A stretch of 64,000 nucleotides of DNA, from positions 600,613,644 through 600,677,643 of the forward strand of contig NC_081415.1 of the NCBI RefSeq assembly GCF_030272615.1, written 5' to 3'. The first letter of the stretch is position 1. Every line of letters begins with the position of its first letter. Made by a program: the position numbers and the translations under genes. Positions 46,754-58,830 of this stretch are shown here, in pieces. The notes under the pieces are model-generated. The model did no database searches. It was not told the DNA's origin and was given only the letters and a program-made list of their open reading frames with translations. This DNA comes from Cryptomeria japonica. Lineage: Eukaryota; Streptophyta; Pinopsida; Cupressales; Cupressaceae.

Positions 46754-49700
46754 TTAATTTCCATCTAGGGGTGGTAACTGATCAAAAATAGATTTATACT
46801 TCTTCCAAACATCGGTGAGAGCGACAGAGAGTGCATCCTTTACACTTTCCATTAAAGAAGTTTGTGCTTGAATATCAGCCAATAGGGATATTAAGCCATC
46901 AAGAGTGCTTCCCTCTTGTGTAGTAGATAGGCGTGTAGCTCGATTAATCTATTCTTGAACTGATGAAAGATGAGGAAGGAATAATGTCTGGAGTGTCATT
47001 AAGTCCATCCTGATCTTATGTTCTTCATTTTTTAGTTCCAATTGTTGAGCCATGAGCTATTGAAGCTTTGTATAAAAATTCTGAACTGAATTGGGCTTAG
47101 TGGTCAACTTATTTGAGAGATCGGTGATCTCTTTCTCAATTGCATCAGTTTTATTCTTGATATCTTTAATGAATATAGAAAATGTGCAAAGTTTCTGCAA
47201 TAAATAAAGAATATCCTTGAGTTGAGGGGACAACTCAGCAATGAATTTGACAAGCTTGACTTTCCCAATAGCTAGAGCTTTTTGTACCTCTTCTATCATT
47301 TTTGCAGTAAGCTCCTTGTCTTTTAGCTTGCTCAAGTACTCAGATGCATCAACTCTAGACATTTCTATTTGATTAAGGAGTTCATCCAGTTGAATATGGA
47401 TGGCTGCATCGGTTGACACTGTAGCTGATGGTAGCATATTTGTCAGCAGTGTCTTCACCTTTTGAAGTACTTTATTCTTCTTTTGAATGGCCATCTATTT
47501 TTCTTGTTCAGCCTTTGCTTTGCATAGTTCACCAAAATCAATAAGTGCTTGCCCCTTTAATTATGAGATATCCATATTGGGCAACACTATTGGTTTAGAT
47601 AAATCAACTTGAATCTATGCTTTTTCACCTTCTTCTCTTTACCTTTGGTTGGTTGAACCAAGACAATAGCTTGAGAGGCTTTTTGACCCTCGGTAGGTTG
47701 CTCGGTAGAGGCAACACTTTGGGTGGTTCCTGTAGCTGTTGTGGTGTCTTTCGGTGTCTTGGTACTGGGTGTCTTAGCTGCTACTTTTTCAGTGCTCAAG
47801 GGTGCTTGAGAGGTCTTTTCTTGAGTTGTACCTTCTGCTGCTTTAGACTGATGACCTTCGGTGCCTTGTGCTGTATCCTGAGGAGCTTCGGTAGAGACAG
47901 GTTGATTGATTGGTGGGTAAGGCTGAACTTGTTCTAAAATGGATTCACTAGATACAAGTTTTGCATATGTAGTGCCTTTGATCATTTCTGACTTCGGTGC
48001 TTCTGCATCCATGACATCTTCATCAATTTGAATAGTGTCAGCCAGGTCTTGCTTGGTAGCATCAAGACCATGCTCGGTGACATCAGGATCTTGTTCAGTG
48101 ACATCAATGATTTCAACTTTAGATTGTTCACTGACATCCTTAGTTTTGAAGATTTCCTACCATTTTGCTTTTGTCTCATTCTCTACATCAATATATAGCC
48201 CATTCATCAGTTTTAAGGCTCTCTGTTTGACAAGAAATTTTGAATTGTAGGTTGTCAAATGTTCCTTTATTTCTGCTACAGAAATATCAAAAAATAGATG
48301 GACTAGACTTCTTTCTCTAATTTGTTTCTTTGAGTCCATTGCATATTTCCACCTATTATCAATATGCAAGTAAAGTTCATTTGGAAGTGACTTTACTAGT
48401 TCTAATGAAGCTAGCCAAAAATTTAGAAGTGTGCAATAACAACTTCTTCAATTTGTCTCTTCTCATCATTATTCCTAGTCTCATACTTGACATATCTAAA
48501 TCTTGCAAATCCACCATATTCTTTTAGATTGGCACAAAAGTTTTCAACACTATGAATATTTACCTTCTTGCTTTTTACAATCTAGAATTTGTTTGCATCA
48601 TCGGATTCTATATCACTAGACTCTTTTGCCAGAATGAGTCTCCGAGTAGATTTCTTGTAGGTCTTTGTTACCTTGGGAGTAGTAACACTCTTTTGTTTCT
48701 TACTCGGTGATGCAACTGATGCTCTAGTGTTAGGTCTCTTTATTAGTGGAGTCGGTAGGGCCTTTGAAGTGTCTAGTTTCTTTCTTTTCAACACTTTACC
48801 CTTAGGCAATTCGGTGCTCAATGTTATTGCTGCCTCTTGAGCTTCTGATTCCTCTTCGGTGATGGCAAGAGTGCCTTTGATAGGTGTAGAGGAAGATTCT
48901 TCTTCGAATTTCTTAGATAAAACCTTTATCATCTTTGTAGCCTTTCTTGTAGCCTTGGGTACCACAATGCTCATTTTTACCTTTTCCTTAACTTCTTCAT
49001 AAGTTCCATACCTTAGCTCGGTAGCATGCCTTGGTAATGTGAGATATGCATCAATTTGCTGTTGTATGATATCAAAGTCAATCTCACAACCCATTGGTGG
49101 CAAATATTGAGTCCTCGATTCCACAACATTCACATAACAATAATTAGTATCTACCTCAAAGCATATATCATCTTTATATTTGTCTACCAGCTGGGGTGGA
49201 ATCCGGTACCTGTTGTGCATATTCTCTTGAATTTTGTTGAAGTAGTCATCCATTATATCATTGAAATTATCTCCCAGTTTCTTGATAAAGTCATTAATTT
49301 GATGGGTGATTGGTCGGTGTAGCTCCCAAACTACTTTACTGACTGATGGAAAGAATTTCTCAAAGTAGAAAAACATGCATACAAGAAGTCAACCAAACTT
49401 CAGTGTATTTGCCGAGTTGTTCTTCTTCGGCTTCCTTATTGTGTTCAAATTCTCAAACAAGTTCTTCAATAACACTTCACATAAGTCAACTTTCATTCCC
49501 TTTTTCACAATTTTATAGGCTAAGTCAACTGCGGCACATGGTACACTACTTTCCCTTGCTGATTGGAAGAAACAGTAACCGATTACTCTAATGGCAAACT
49601 TAAGTTCTGCATCAGTGACATTGTTTAGTTTAAGTCCTTTGTAATCAGATTCTACCCCAGTTAAACTGATTAACTCCTTCTATGATATCATCTTCTGAGC

Positions 49701-50134
49701 TCGTGCATGATCATAGATGGGATAACCGGTGATCACATGATTGATTTCCTTGGTGAATTTGAATGGTTGCTCTTCTAGCCACATGAAATCATCATGAACT
49801 CTGCTCAAAACAAATTTAACCCATTGGGGCTTGAACACACGAGGGTAGGTTAGGGCTTCAGTCAATCCCTTGATTTTGATGTGTTCATACTTGCTATTTA
49901 ATACACCATCAGTACATAATTCATCATAGGTGTCTCTAATCTCAACATGACCGAGTTCTTCAACATGGCATTTGGTGAAGAATCTAACATCTTCAATTAA
50001 CAAGACTCGATCCGAGATAAGTGAAAAGGTGGTTTGTCATCCGATTCAGAGGCGACTTTAGGAGTCAAAGTGTATTTCAGTGAGGGTTTCTCCACATTCT
50101 TGACAACTATGGGATCTTGGATCTTGGGCGCCAT
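46754..50134 (-). pseudogene. ORF2: long unrecognised protein of non-autonomous element
   Basis: Reads down from ATG at 50134 (MAPKIQDPIVVKN) to TAA at 46754-46756, about 1,127 codons, with a frameshift near 50035 and several stops. The N-terminal third (50003-49680, 49376-49000) looks globular: HDDFMWLEEQPFKFTKEINH, then HRPITHQINDFIKK. The middle (48960-48582) is Lys/Ser/Thr-rich and basic, and 48012-47587 is Thr/Gln/Ala-rich and disordered. The end (47494-47057 on to 46760) is helical, coiled-coil-like. No enzyme motif is visible. It faintly recalls plant transposon-associated domains, but I cannot name one. Confidence 0.7.
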
Positions 50135-50679
50135 TGTAGATTTCAGGTAAAACTTAGCAAATTATCCTTAGGGTTTGACGGTTTACAAACGACAGACGCT
50201 TCACACTCAGCAAATAATAGCAATTTGATAAGATCGGTAAACTATCTTGACAGTGTGATCAGATTTGATGTAAATACCTTGGATTCTCTTTGAATGAAGT
50301 TTGATCGCCTTGATTCGCTCTGCTCTGCTCTTTGAAAACTTGGTGAATGTAAATGACCGCGAAAATGCTTTTAAATACACAAAATACCTTATCGGGCTCC
50401 ATGCGAGTTAGGTCAAAACATTAAATGCACTCGGTTTACCTTTAACCGATTTACTCTCCTTTTTTTCATTTTAACCGAGTAACTAAATTTCCTTCATTTA
50501 CCGACTTGACAGGCTTCCTGTATTCACTGACTTGACAGGCTTCCTGTAAAGTACTTTTATAGAATTTCAAACTTACTCATGCATCTTCACTATGCAGATT
50601 TAGAACTTTGTACAAGATAGAATAGGAGCTGTTATGATTTTAACCTTCAGAGAATGCAGTCCCTTCATACCTTTTCTGA
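50135..50679 (-). other. spacer between ORF1 and ORF2
   Basis: No coding seen. It contains a near-tandem pair of tgacaggcttcctgta (about 50507 and 50533). Confidence 0.6.
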
Positions 50680-52011
50680 TTAATTTGGAATGGGTGCACC
50701 TAACTCGGTAGGTAAGGTGCTTTCTTCATTTGACACAATTTCATTCTTTTTCCAAATCATCTTCAATTTCTCTTTTATTTCTTCAGTGTCTCCTCTAGGT
50801 TGATCTTTGCAATCTCCAGCTAAATGTCCAACTTTGTGACAATGAAAACATGCCATACCAGGATTTCTCCATGATCTTCAGTTGCTCATTCCAAACCTTT
50901 TAAAACAGTTGGCACTAATATGTCCATATCTTCCACAACATTCACACCATATCCTTGTGTTGTAATCCCATGGTACTGCTGCATATTGTCGGTAAGGATC
51001 TATGTGAGTTCAGTAACCTCTAGTGTTTGCTCGGTGTGCAGACCACATGTAGTTCTTTTGCTTAATCCAACACTTCTCAGTACTATGTCCATATCTATTG
51101 CAGTTTCTACAAAACCCTTTGTATTTTTCCTTCTGATAGTTGTTAATAGACTTTGTCCTACATTGATTAAATGTGTGACCATATTTATTGCAATTGTAAC
51201 AATAATCATTGGACTTAGAGATATTCGGTTGCTTACCTTTTCTGATTTGGCATATGTTGGCAGTATGACCTTGATTTCCACAGTAGTAGCAAATAGGCTT
51301 CTTCCTTTTGATGTTGTTCCTGTTTCCAACTTGCTTTGATGATTCTCCTCTCTCAGTAGTATGAATTCCTTTGTACCCGAGTCCTGCATCTTTGTTGGGT
51401 CTTCTTGTATTCAGTTGCTCATCCAACATCTTTGATGCTTCATAACTCTTCTTCAGTGTTTCTTTGGATTTCTTCTCTGTTTCAAGTTCATCTGTCAACC
51501 TTGATACTTCAAGTTTCAATACTTGATTCTCATCATTCTTTATAATTGCTTCATGATGTGCATAACCTAGTTGATTTGTCATATTTTGTTGAATCCCAGT
51601 CAAACTTAGGATTTCATCATTTTTATCAGATACTAAGACTTCAAGTTGTTGTTTCTCTCTTTGTAGATCTCTTGCTTTATCCTCAGCTATCCTCAATGCA
51701 TCTAGATTTTCAGTCATCTGTGTACTGAAATGTTCTTGTTCTCTTTTCATTGCTTTTAGTTGATCAACCAATGCTTCGTTCTTTTCTTTCAATACTCCAA
51801 TCATTTCTTCAGTCTCTTCAGATATAATATTCTCAGATGATGTCTCAATTTGTTCCACTAACTCTTGAGAATCTTGCAAGTCATCAGATAGTCTTCTTCT
51901 TACTTTCAGAGATTTTTGCATTTGCCTTTGCATGTGTGCAATCACTTGATTAGCATGATCCATCTCTTCTTGCATATATACAATCCTCCGAGATTGTTTA
52001 TAGCCTTCCAT
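50680..52011 (-). pseudogene. ORF1: coiled-coil protein with five CCHC zinc knuckles
   Basis: 444 codons in one frame from ATG at 52011 (MEGYKQSRRIVYM) to TAA at 50680, broken only by two TGA codons (near residues 334 and 376). Residues 10-215 are heptad-like, rich in Glu, Gln, Lys and Leu, a long coiled coil. Five CX2CX4HX4C knuckles follow: CYYCGNQGHTANIC, CYNCNKYGHTFNQC, CRNCNRYGHSTEKC, CECCGRYGHISANC and CFHCHKVGHLAGDC (near residues 240, 269, 300, 354 and 386). Copia gag normally has one. It probably binds nucleic acid as a gag-like protein. The frame stays open upstream into the LTR to 52227. Confidence 0.88.
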
Positions 52012-52059
52012 TGATAAGATCTTTCTCTTTAGGTAGTTAAACCCATTTCCAAGATTCAA

Positions 52060-52071
52060 GCTCTGATACCA
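52060..52071 (-). other. primer binding site TGGTATCAGAGC
   Basis: Perfect tRNA-iMet-type site on the minus strand, two bases from the 5' LTR. Confidence 0.93.
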
Positions 52072-52073
52072 AT

Positions 52074-53196
52074 TGTTAGGCCCAATATGGAAAGCTAATG
52101 TACTGAGAGGGGAGGGGTGAATCAGTACTGCAAAACTTTTCTTGAATAATAACTTTACTGTTATGCATAAACAAAATAGTGTAGTAACATAAAATATAGT
52201 TAAAGCAAATAGATAACAATCATACATGATTCACTCCATAACACATATATTTTGGTTACGCAGAAACTCTTGGTTAGAGAGAAAAACTGCGGTGGGGATG
52301 GCACCCACAACTTCACTACTGCAATAATAAAGAGTGTTCGGTTAAAGCTACATTTTAGCTATTTCTGATAGCTTACCCTGTTAGGAGTAACAAGATCAGT
52401 TAGATCTACCTTGCTAAAGGATTTTACAACATTTATTCTGAATGTTGCACCTGGTTAGAGGCTTTACAATTTATAGACTTGTTTAGAGTCTTTTACCCTG
52501 TTAAAGGTTTCTCTTTCAACTTCACAATATTACAATAAAATCATTACAAATATCTGCAACTTTACATCTGAAATGTTATAGCAGATTCTATGTGTTCAGA
52601 ATAGATTACCTTGCTTATAGCATACCTCGGTAACCCATATAGTAACTCGGTAAACCCTTCTGTTTACTCTGTTCTTTGACTGTTCTCTGAAAAACTTTCT
52701 CAGTGACCTTTGTGTCTCTGTAACAGTCTTCTTACACACACATACCCTTAACTCATGTTGTATAAATAGATCTCTTAAGACGATGATCCAATTCATTGCT
52801 TCGATCTTACAAACAAGATTCCTTGAATGAATAACTATACAAATTATTTCATTGGTTAGATTGATCTCAAAATCATACACAATCTTCTGGTGCAATTTCC
52901 AATGTAATAACGGTTAGATGTGCCTCGATCTTGTAACACGTTTTCATATGCATGTCTAGGTTCAATGTATCTGGTAACATGTTCCACTCGGTGTATATCA
53001 AGTTGGTGTGTCATCTTTACTGCTCGGTAGTCATAAAAAGATCCTCGGTAGATAGCTTGGTGTATACTGCGTTCTGTGACTACTTTTCTTTTGTAACCGA
53101 CTAGACTGTGCATACCGACTTCTCTGTGTATACCGACTAGAGTATATAGTATGACTTTGAATATAAAAACTAATATCAACTTAATAAGTAGTGACA
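52074..53196 (-). repeat. 5' LTR of non-autonomous copia-type element
   Basis: Pairs with 45259-46383 and is followed by GGTAG. A TATA-like tatttatacaac (minus) lies near 52760. Confidence 0.95.
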
Positions 53197-53201
53197 GGTA
53201 G

Positions 53202-54937
53202 CTCATCCAAGTGGGGGCCTTTTTTTGGAGAAAATTGGAAAGTCACTTTGTTTACTTACAACTCGATTACTAGAGCCATTAAAATCTCAGTATCTTCTTC
53301 CTTTATTAAGTAGGGAATAGTTATTTAGTAATTGGTTCATTTTGCAATAGTCTATGGAACTATTATTCACCACCGCGTTTTAAAAAAAGGAAATGAATTC
53401 AAGATGGATATCTTTCCCATTTGTTAGATGATGAGTATTTATTAAAGAAATATTGCAAATTCTATTTTGTCTGCTCCTAACTTTTGAAGCATTGTGGATT
53501 CTTTTTTTGTGTTTAAATCTCTTTCATCCAACCAAGTTTTTCTAGATTTGGATTTCCATTAAATGTATTCTAACATAATATTTATGCATGCTAATGTATA
53601 AAATTATTTTCTCTTATGTGATGTATTTACTTTTGATTTAATTCTTCTAGTTCCTTTTCTATTATAACATCTCCTCAAAAATATTTCTGAAAGAATTTTT
53701 ATTCCAATCATTGAGCTTTGTCTTTTGAAGTGATTTTTTTTTTAAATATGAACATCTTCATCCCTTTTAGAATTGTTGGCTTAAAACACCATCGTTGAAT
53801 TGAATCCTCTAAAATTTCTCTTATGAAGCACATCTTCTGGAATTTAAACTTCTATTTGAGAGGGGATTTGTCTTTTGAGGTTGTTGTAGCATAAGGAAAT
53901 GATTGGAGCTCAAAATTGAAATTTTCAAAATTTGAGGGGATAGTAACCAATTAATAGTAAATAAGAATCAATCAAGACTTTAAAAAATATTTATAAAACC
54001 CAAATTCCTATTGTTCCAAGTATAGGTTTCATTTATTGGGGCTACATCAATGAGATCCACATCAATTGCAAACTTTTGAAAACAATTTTCAGATTGTGAA
54101 ATGCAAGAAAGGCCCCCCTCATTTTCTTTGCTATCTAGAGAATTACGTTGAAATCTCCCTTAAGGGAAAATTTGGTGTTCAAATATTGAGAGAATTTGAG
54201 ATTGTAACTCATTCTATTCCTAGATTTTTTCTTTAAGTTTAGTCAAAGCATAAAAATTAATTAAGAAAAAGAATTAAAAAGAGGGAAACTCATTCCATGT
54301 ATACATATTAGAAAGTAAAATTCTTACCTCAAGGAGCATCTTATCTGATGAAAAGGTGATTAGTATGTAAATAATCAAATGGGTTTTATTGAAATTTTGG
54401 GAATCCCTGCTATCTAAATTGCATCCACACAAAATCCTTTCTAACCTTTGTAGTGGTTTAAAAATAGGTTGACATCTAAAGACTTTAATTTTTTGCTTGC
54501 AATATGATGATATTGACTAATAGGTTGTTAATTTGGCACTTGGCCATACACCTTTTGTAGACAGGACAAAACACAAGTCATGCTTTTGGAATACAAGAAG
54601 ACACATGATATGGATTCTCTTATTCCATTCCTTAGATCTCAAAATGTACTTTTAATTATTGATTACCCACTTGACAACATATTTTATTGCATTTTCTTCT
54701 AATTTGTTTTCCTCCCACATTTACTTATAGATCCTATATTGGCATTTAGTAATTTAGATTTTGACTAACTAATACCTCTATAACCTATGATACATAATTC
54801 TTCAAATCCATTTTTTTTAGATGTGTTAACAATACAAGAATCCCATATTACTTAATTGTCATCACAAGGTAAGATGCAAGTCGAAATAAAATGTAATACA
54901 TGACTATTAACAAGATTTTGGCAACTTCCTGAACATT
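53202..54937. other. AT-rich host stretch without recognisable genes
   Basis: 1.7 kb, continuous with 45087-45253 once the element is removed. A short reading, PPRFKKRKXIQDGYLSHLLD near 53370-53430, looks protein-like but matches nothing I know. Confidence 0.5.
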
Positions 54938-55392
54938 TGATATGAGAAGTAGCAACTATTAAGGTAATAGAAGGAAGAAATATAAGGGGAGTTTGGAGGT
55001 TAAATGGGGGGTGGTAACATAGGGGAATTGAAAATATAGGAGATGAAGTATGGAAGTGAATAATAGAAAATAAAGCTTGGGATTGTGGAGGATGGGTGTA
55101 TCAAGTGATGCAAAGCATTTTCTACAATAATCTTCTCCCGTGTTCAATTGGTTGAGTAGTTGTTCAATCATTCTAGGACTTCTAGATTGCTATTTTTAAG
55201 TTTCTCTTCAATAGTTTTGTGTTGACTTGTCTTCTCTTGCTTTTGGTTGAGTTTGTTTAAGGGGAAATCTCTAGTAAGTTGAGTAGTTAGGGGTAGTTTG
55301 TAGATCAAAGGGTCAATCTTAGAAGAGAATAAAGATTAGAAAATATGATGAGCTCAAATGAGACTTAAAAATAAGAGGATATTATTGTTAAC
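54938..55392 (+). repeat. direct repeat D, left copy
   Basis: Matches 63158-63613: ggtaatagaaggaag, ggggagtttggaggt, ggagatgaagtatggaagtg and aagaggatattattg. Roughly 85% alike by eye. A solo LTR splits its end from a continuation after 56834. No ORF is shared. Confidence 0.85.
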
Positions 55393-56839
55393 TGTAGACG
55401 AATAAAAATGACCATATTCCTAAAATGAATATTTTATGTTCATTTCTCTATTTAATTAAATCCAATTTAATTAAATTATCCACATTCCTCTATTTAAATA
55501 AATAAATTACTCAATTTATTTAAATTAAATTCACTATACCCATTTAATGAATAAATCATTTTATTCAATTAAACCCCCCCTATCCACTTTTAATTAAATT
55601 CAAATTTAATTAAATAGTTATCCTAAATTGAATAAATCTAATTTATTTAATTTCCCCAAATTGCAACCAAATTGAATTAAATTACTTTATTTCAATTAAA
55701 TCCTATTATCCCTCCATCCACTTGCATTTTCCTACATCTCCCACTTGCCTTCCTAAACCTATTTCTAATCTCTTCTAATCGCTTCTAATTAGCCTAACCC
55801 ATCTTCTAAACTTTGTCACATCCCTAAGCAAAGGGAGGTCACTTCTCAAAAACCTCAAAGTCTTTGATAACCATTAAAGGCTTCAAGTCTTCAACCACTT
55901 AATTCCCCAAAGTCTTCATAACCATTAATGGTTAACTCAAACTCTCTTACATGGTTAAAGAATTTCTTTTAACTCAACCTTCATCCAACCCAAGGGTCTC
56001 ATCAAGCCTTTAATGCTTTGACCATGGTTATTCCTTAATCATTTGCACACAGGTTTATCCTTGGATTAACTCTTAACCCAATGGGTAATCTTAACTTAGA
56101 CTTGACCCTTACCCTCTAGATAACCATAAGGTCTTCTCAGGCATTTAATGCCTCCAACCCCTTCTCTCAACCCAACCCTATGTTGACACTTGTCACCATT
56201 TCATTGGTGCAAATTGCAAACATGGATCCCCAACTTTCAAACTCAACCCTTGATCAACCTTTTCAATCCTGACCATCCATTGCCCTATTTTTTTCTATAA
56301 ATAGAGCTCTCATTCCTCCATTTTTACATATAGAATCCAAATTCGTAGTATCATACTTATGCTCAAATACATTCAAGCTTCCATATCATTTTTATGCTCA
56401 TCATTTTAGCCTCTTTTAATTAGAAATTAGTCTAAATATGCATGTTTAGATTACTTTCTTTATCATTTAGCTCAATCATAGACTAATATATATCATGTTA
56501 GGATAGTATTCATACTAATCTTGTCATCTTATAATCTAGTTTATTGCATTTTAAGATCATGTATAGCTTAGGATGCATTTTATTCTAAAATCTATCAAAG
56601 CATCCCTCGTTCTTGCATTTGCCATCCCTAAACCATTTTGCTCAGTGATCTGAGAGCAAAAACATTGGTTTGAGGGACATTGTAAGATAGAGAACCATGA
56701 GACCAACCTTGGGAAGCTGAGTGATACTTCATTACTCCATAGCTTGCACCAAGAAGTCCTGTGTGTGTGTGTGGACAAGTCTTTTGGAATATGTTCACAT
56801 ATTGAATTCTATCGACCCGCTTTTCCCGCATACATTAAC
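55388..56839 (+). mobile_element. solo gypsy LTR with TTAAC target duplication
   Basis: 1,442 bp (55393-56834) from TGTAGACG to GCATACA. Exact TTAAC flanks it at 55388-55392 and 56835-56839, and no element interior is present. It has A/T-rich ttaattaaat runs, a clear promoter tctataaatagagctc near 56294 and a downstream transcribed part. A short tgtgtgtgtgtg microsatellite sits at 56760-56771. The uninterrupted target is visible in repeat copy D at about 63605-63620. Confidence 0.92.
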
Positions 56840-57396
56840 ATGCTAATATTTTGTTGATGTGGCCTCTGTTGGCCCCTTGGATACTACTAGTTTGGCCCCC
56901 TCAAGCCTTGAAGTTTATTCTCTTGTTGCTCATGTTTTGCACCAACACTCTACTCCTAGTGAGTCTTCTCTAGGTGTTGTTATGCAACAACAATTTTCTC
57001 TAGGTGTTGTTATGCAACTACAGTCTGCTCCAGGTGCAGATGGTTTTTTTGAGGGGGTTTCCCCACTTGATCTTACTTGCAATGATGTCCCTAACAATAG
57101 TATTGCCTAGACTATTGTTTTTCGTAGGTGTAAAGGTAAGTCCTTCCCCTCCCAAATTTTGTTTTGGGATATTTTTTATTCTCCCCACTCTTGAGTTAGG
57201 TTCATAGCTTTTTGATATTGTGTTGTGGTTCATTTGGCAGGCCTTTTAATAGTGATCCTCTAACCTATTGTTAATGGCTTGTTCGACCTGAGCTTGTATA
57301 GGGTCAACACCCTTGTTTTGTTGCCTTCTTTTTTTTGCCTACGGGTTGTTTGTATACAGGGTCAACACCCTTGTTTTGCTACTTATTTTAATAATT
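56840..57396 (+). other. insertion, possibly a truncated LINE 3' end
   Basis: Compared with D at 63613 onward this is extra DNA. taacatgctaatatttt (56836-56852) and taatatatgccattattc (57397 onward) look like diverged copies of one target. An 83-codon ORF lies at 56859-57110 with a duplicated tctctaggtgttgttatgca (about 56968 and 56998). The phrase agggtcaacacccttgtttt occurs twice (57300, 57358), recalling plant LINE 3' ends. No RT motif is present. Confidence 0.35.
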
Positions 57397-57864
57397 TAAT
57401 ATATGCCATTATTCTATCAAATTTTCCATTTTATAGTTATTCTACAATTTTCCTAGTAATTAAAGTAATACTTGAACTAGTAAGTGTATGTGATTTTTTG
57501 CTAGTTAAATTGTTGGATGGGATAGCTCCCATTAGATTAGTTTGAAAAAGATTAACAAAATGGGTTTTTGTTCTGGCCCAAACCAGTAGAAGTTACAAAT
57601 GAGGAGCCCCCTCCCCACTCAAAAATCACTAAAGAACAATACCCATTAATAGGTCAGAACTAACCACTACAATCTAGCCTTATCTTTAGAGTGTTATCTC
57701 ATAAGCATATGGCAACTAGTGTCTTATTTACATCTTTTGGCATGCCTCCCTTTTCCAACATGCCAAACCTCCTCCATCTCCATAACCCTAACCTAAATCT
57801 ACCCACCTTTAGTCTGATTGTCCTTCCCCTTACATCACAAAGATACAACATCTTTAGAATCCAA
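57397..57864. other. end of repeat D left copy and unassigned flank
   Basis: 57397-57470 continues D (ttttatagttattctacaat). The rest, to 57864, has no recognised coding. Confidence 0.5.
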
Positions 57865-58830
57865 TTATTGCGATGAAAAAGGAGTTTCCACTTGCCTCTC
57901 ATTCAAATCATTACTAGCATTAACACTATCCAAAATCAGAGACACGTTATCTACAAAAGTCTCAATAGAAAGGGAAATCTTAGCCAATTCATTGGAAGCA
58001 TCCATTCCACTCTCAGAGTGCTCTCCACCTTTCTCCCCTGAGTAATGGAGAGTAGAGACATCTTTCCACCAAGTGGCTAACTTTTCCACCCTCATTTTTG
58101 TGCACTGAGTAGCAATATGTCCAGTTTGAAAACATCTTCTGCACCTAAAATGAATACCCTCATAGTCCAAGGATTGCACCCAACAACCTTTCGATGTTTT
58201 CATAGAAATATCTACAAGGAAATTTGTAGTGTCATGTCTATTTCTACCAAAATCTAGGCATAAGTAGAGTGCAAAACATTTGAGGAGACCTCATCCACCA
58301 ATAAGAAACTGCCCAAAGAGTTCCCCAACATTTCAAAATAGGAATCAAACCACAATTGGAGAGGAAGATTCAGAAGCCTTACCCACAGGGGAATACGATC
58401 AAATGATTCAGTAGAAGGATTGAAGGATGGATGCCAAGGTTTCAACATAAGCATTTGATGACCTTCCCAAGTTCAATGGTAGTCACAAAGCACCTTGTTT
58501 ATGTCTTTAACATCTTAAAAAACAACAATGAAGAAACCCCGAGCACATGGATAGATTTGAACACATACATCCATAATGGGTTCCTAGTTCTTGGAGATCC
58601 ATTTGTGAAGTTCTCTTAGGCTTGGCCAAATACCTTTAAAACACCCAATCAAGACTAACCCAGAAAAAAACTTCTCATTATGTTCTACCTCCTCTTCAAC
58701 TCTACCTGCAAGCTCCTCGCAAATTGATTTCAAAGCGGATAAAACTTCTTTAGAGTTTATTGCCCCATTCCTTACCTTGTCCTGTGGCACAAAGCCAAGG
58801 GAGAGTCCATTAAGGTCGGATGGGAGATTA
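57865..58830 (-). pseudogene. LINE ORF1-like protein (DUF4283 plus CCHC), broken
   Basis: Nucleic-acid-binding ORF1 of a plant LINE or a related protein. Down from about 58830: SDLNGLSLGFVPQDKVRNGA, then helices (LSALKSICEELAGRVEEEV). After stops comes WHPSFNPSTESFDRIPLWVR, then LLNLPLQLWFDSYFEMLG, the core of a DUF4283 domain. A frameshift between 58254 and 58203 leads to YEGIHFRCRRCFQTGHIATQ and C, a CCHC knuckle. ORF2 is not found nearby, so this is a partial copy. It appears to lie within the gag of the gypsy element to its right. Confidence 0.8.

Larger units (their letters stand above)
45254..53201 (-). mobile_element. 7.9 kb copia-type LTR element without pol, GGTAG target duplication
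   Basis: LTRs 45259-46383 (1,125 bp) and 52074-53196 (1,123 bp) begin TGTTAGGCCC and end GTGACA. GGTAG lies at 45254-45258 and 53197-53201. A perfect tRNA-iMet-type site at 52060-52071 and a purine tract at 46385-46396 give minus orientation. The 5.7 kb interior has no protease, integrase, RT or RNase H. It holds two ORFs instead: a coiled-coil five-knuckle protein and a long unrecognised protein. LTRs differ by a few percent by eye. It is a non-autonomous element that must borrow copia enzymes. Confidence 0.95.
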
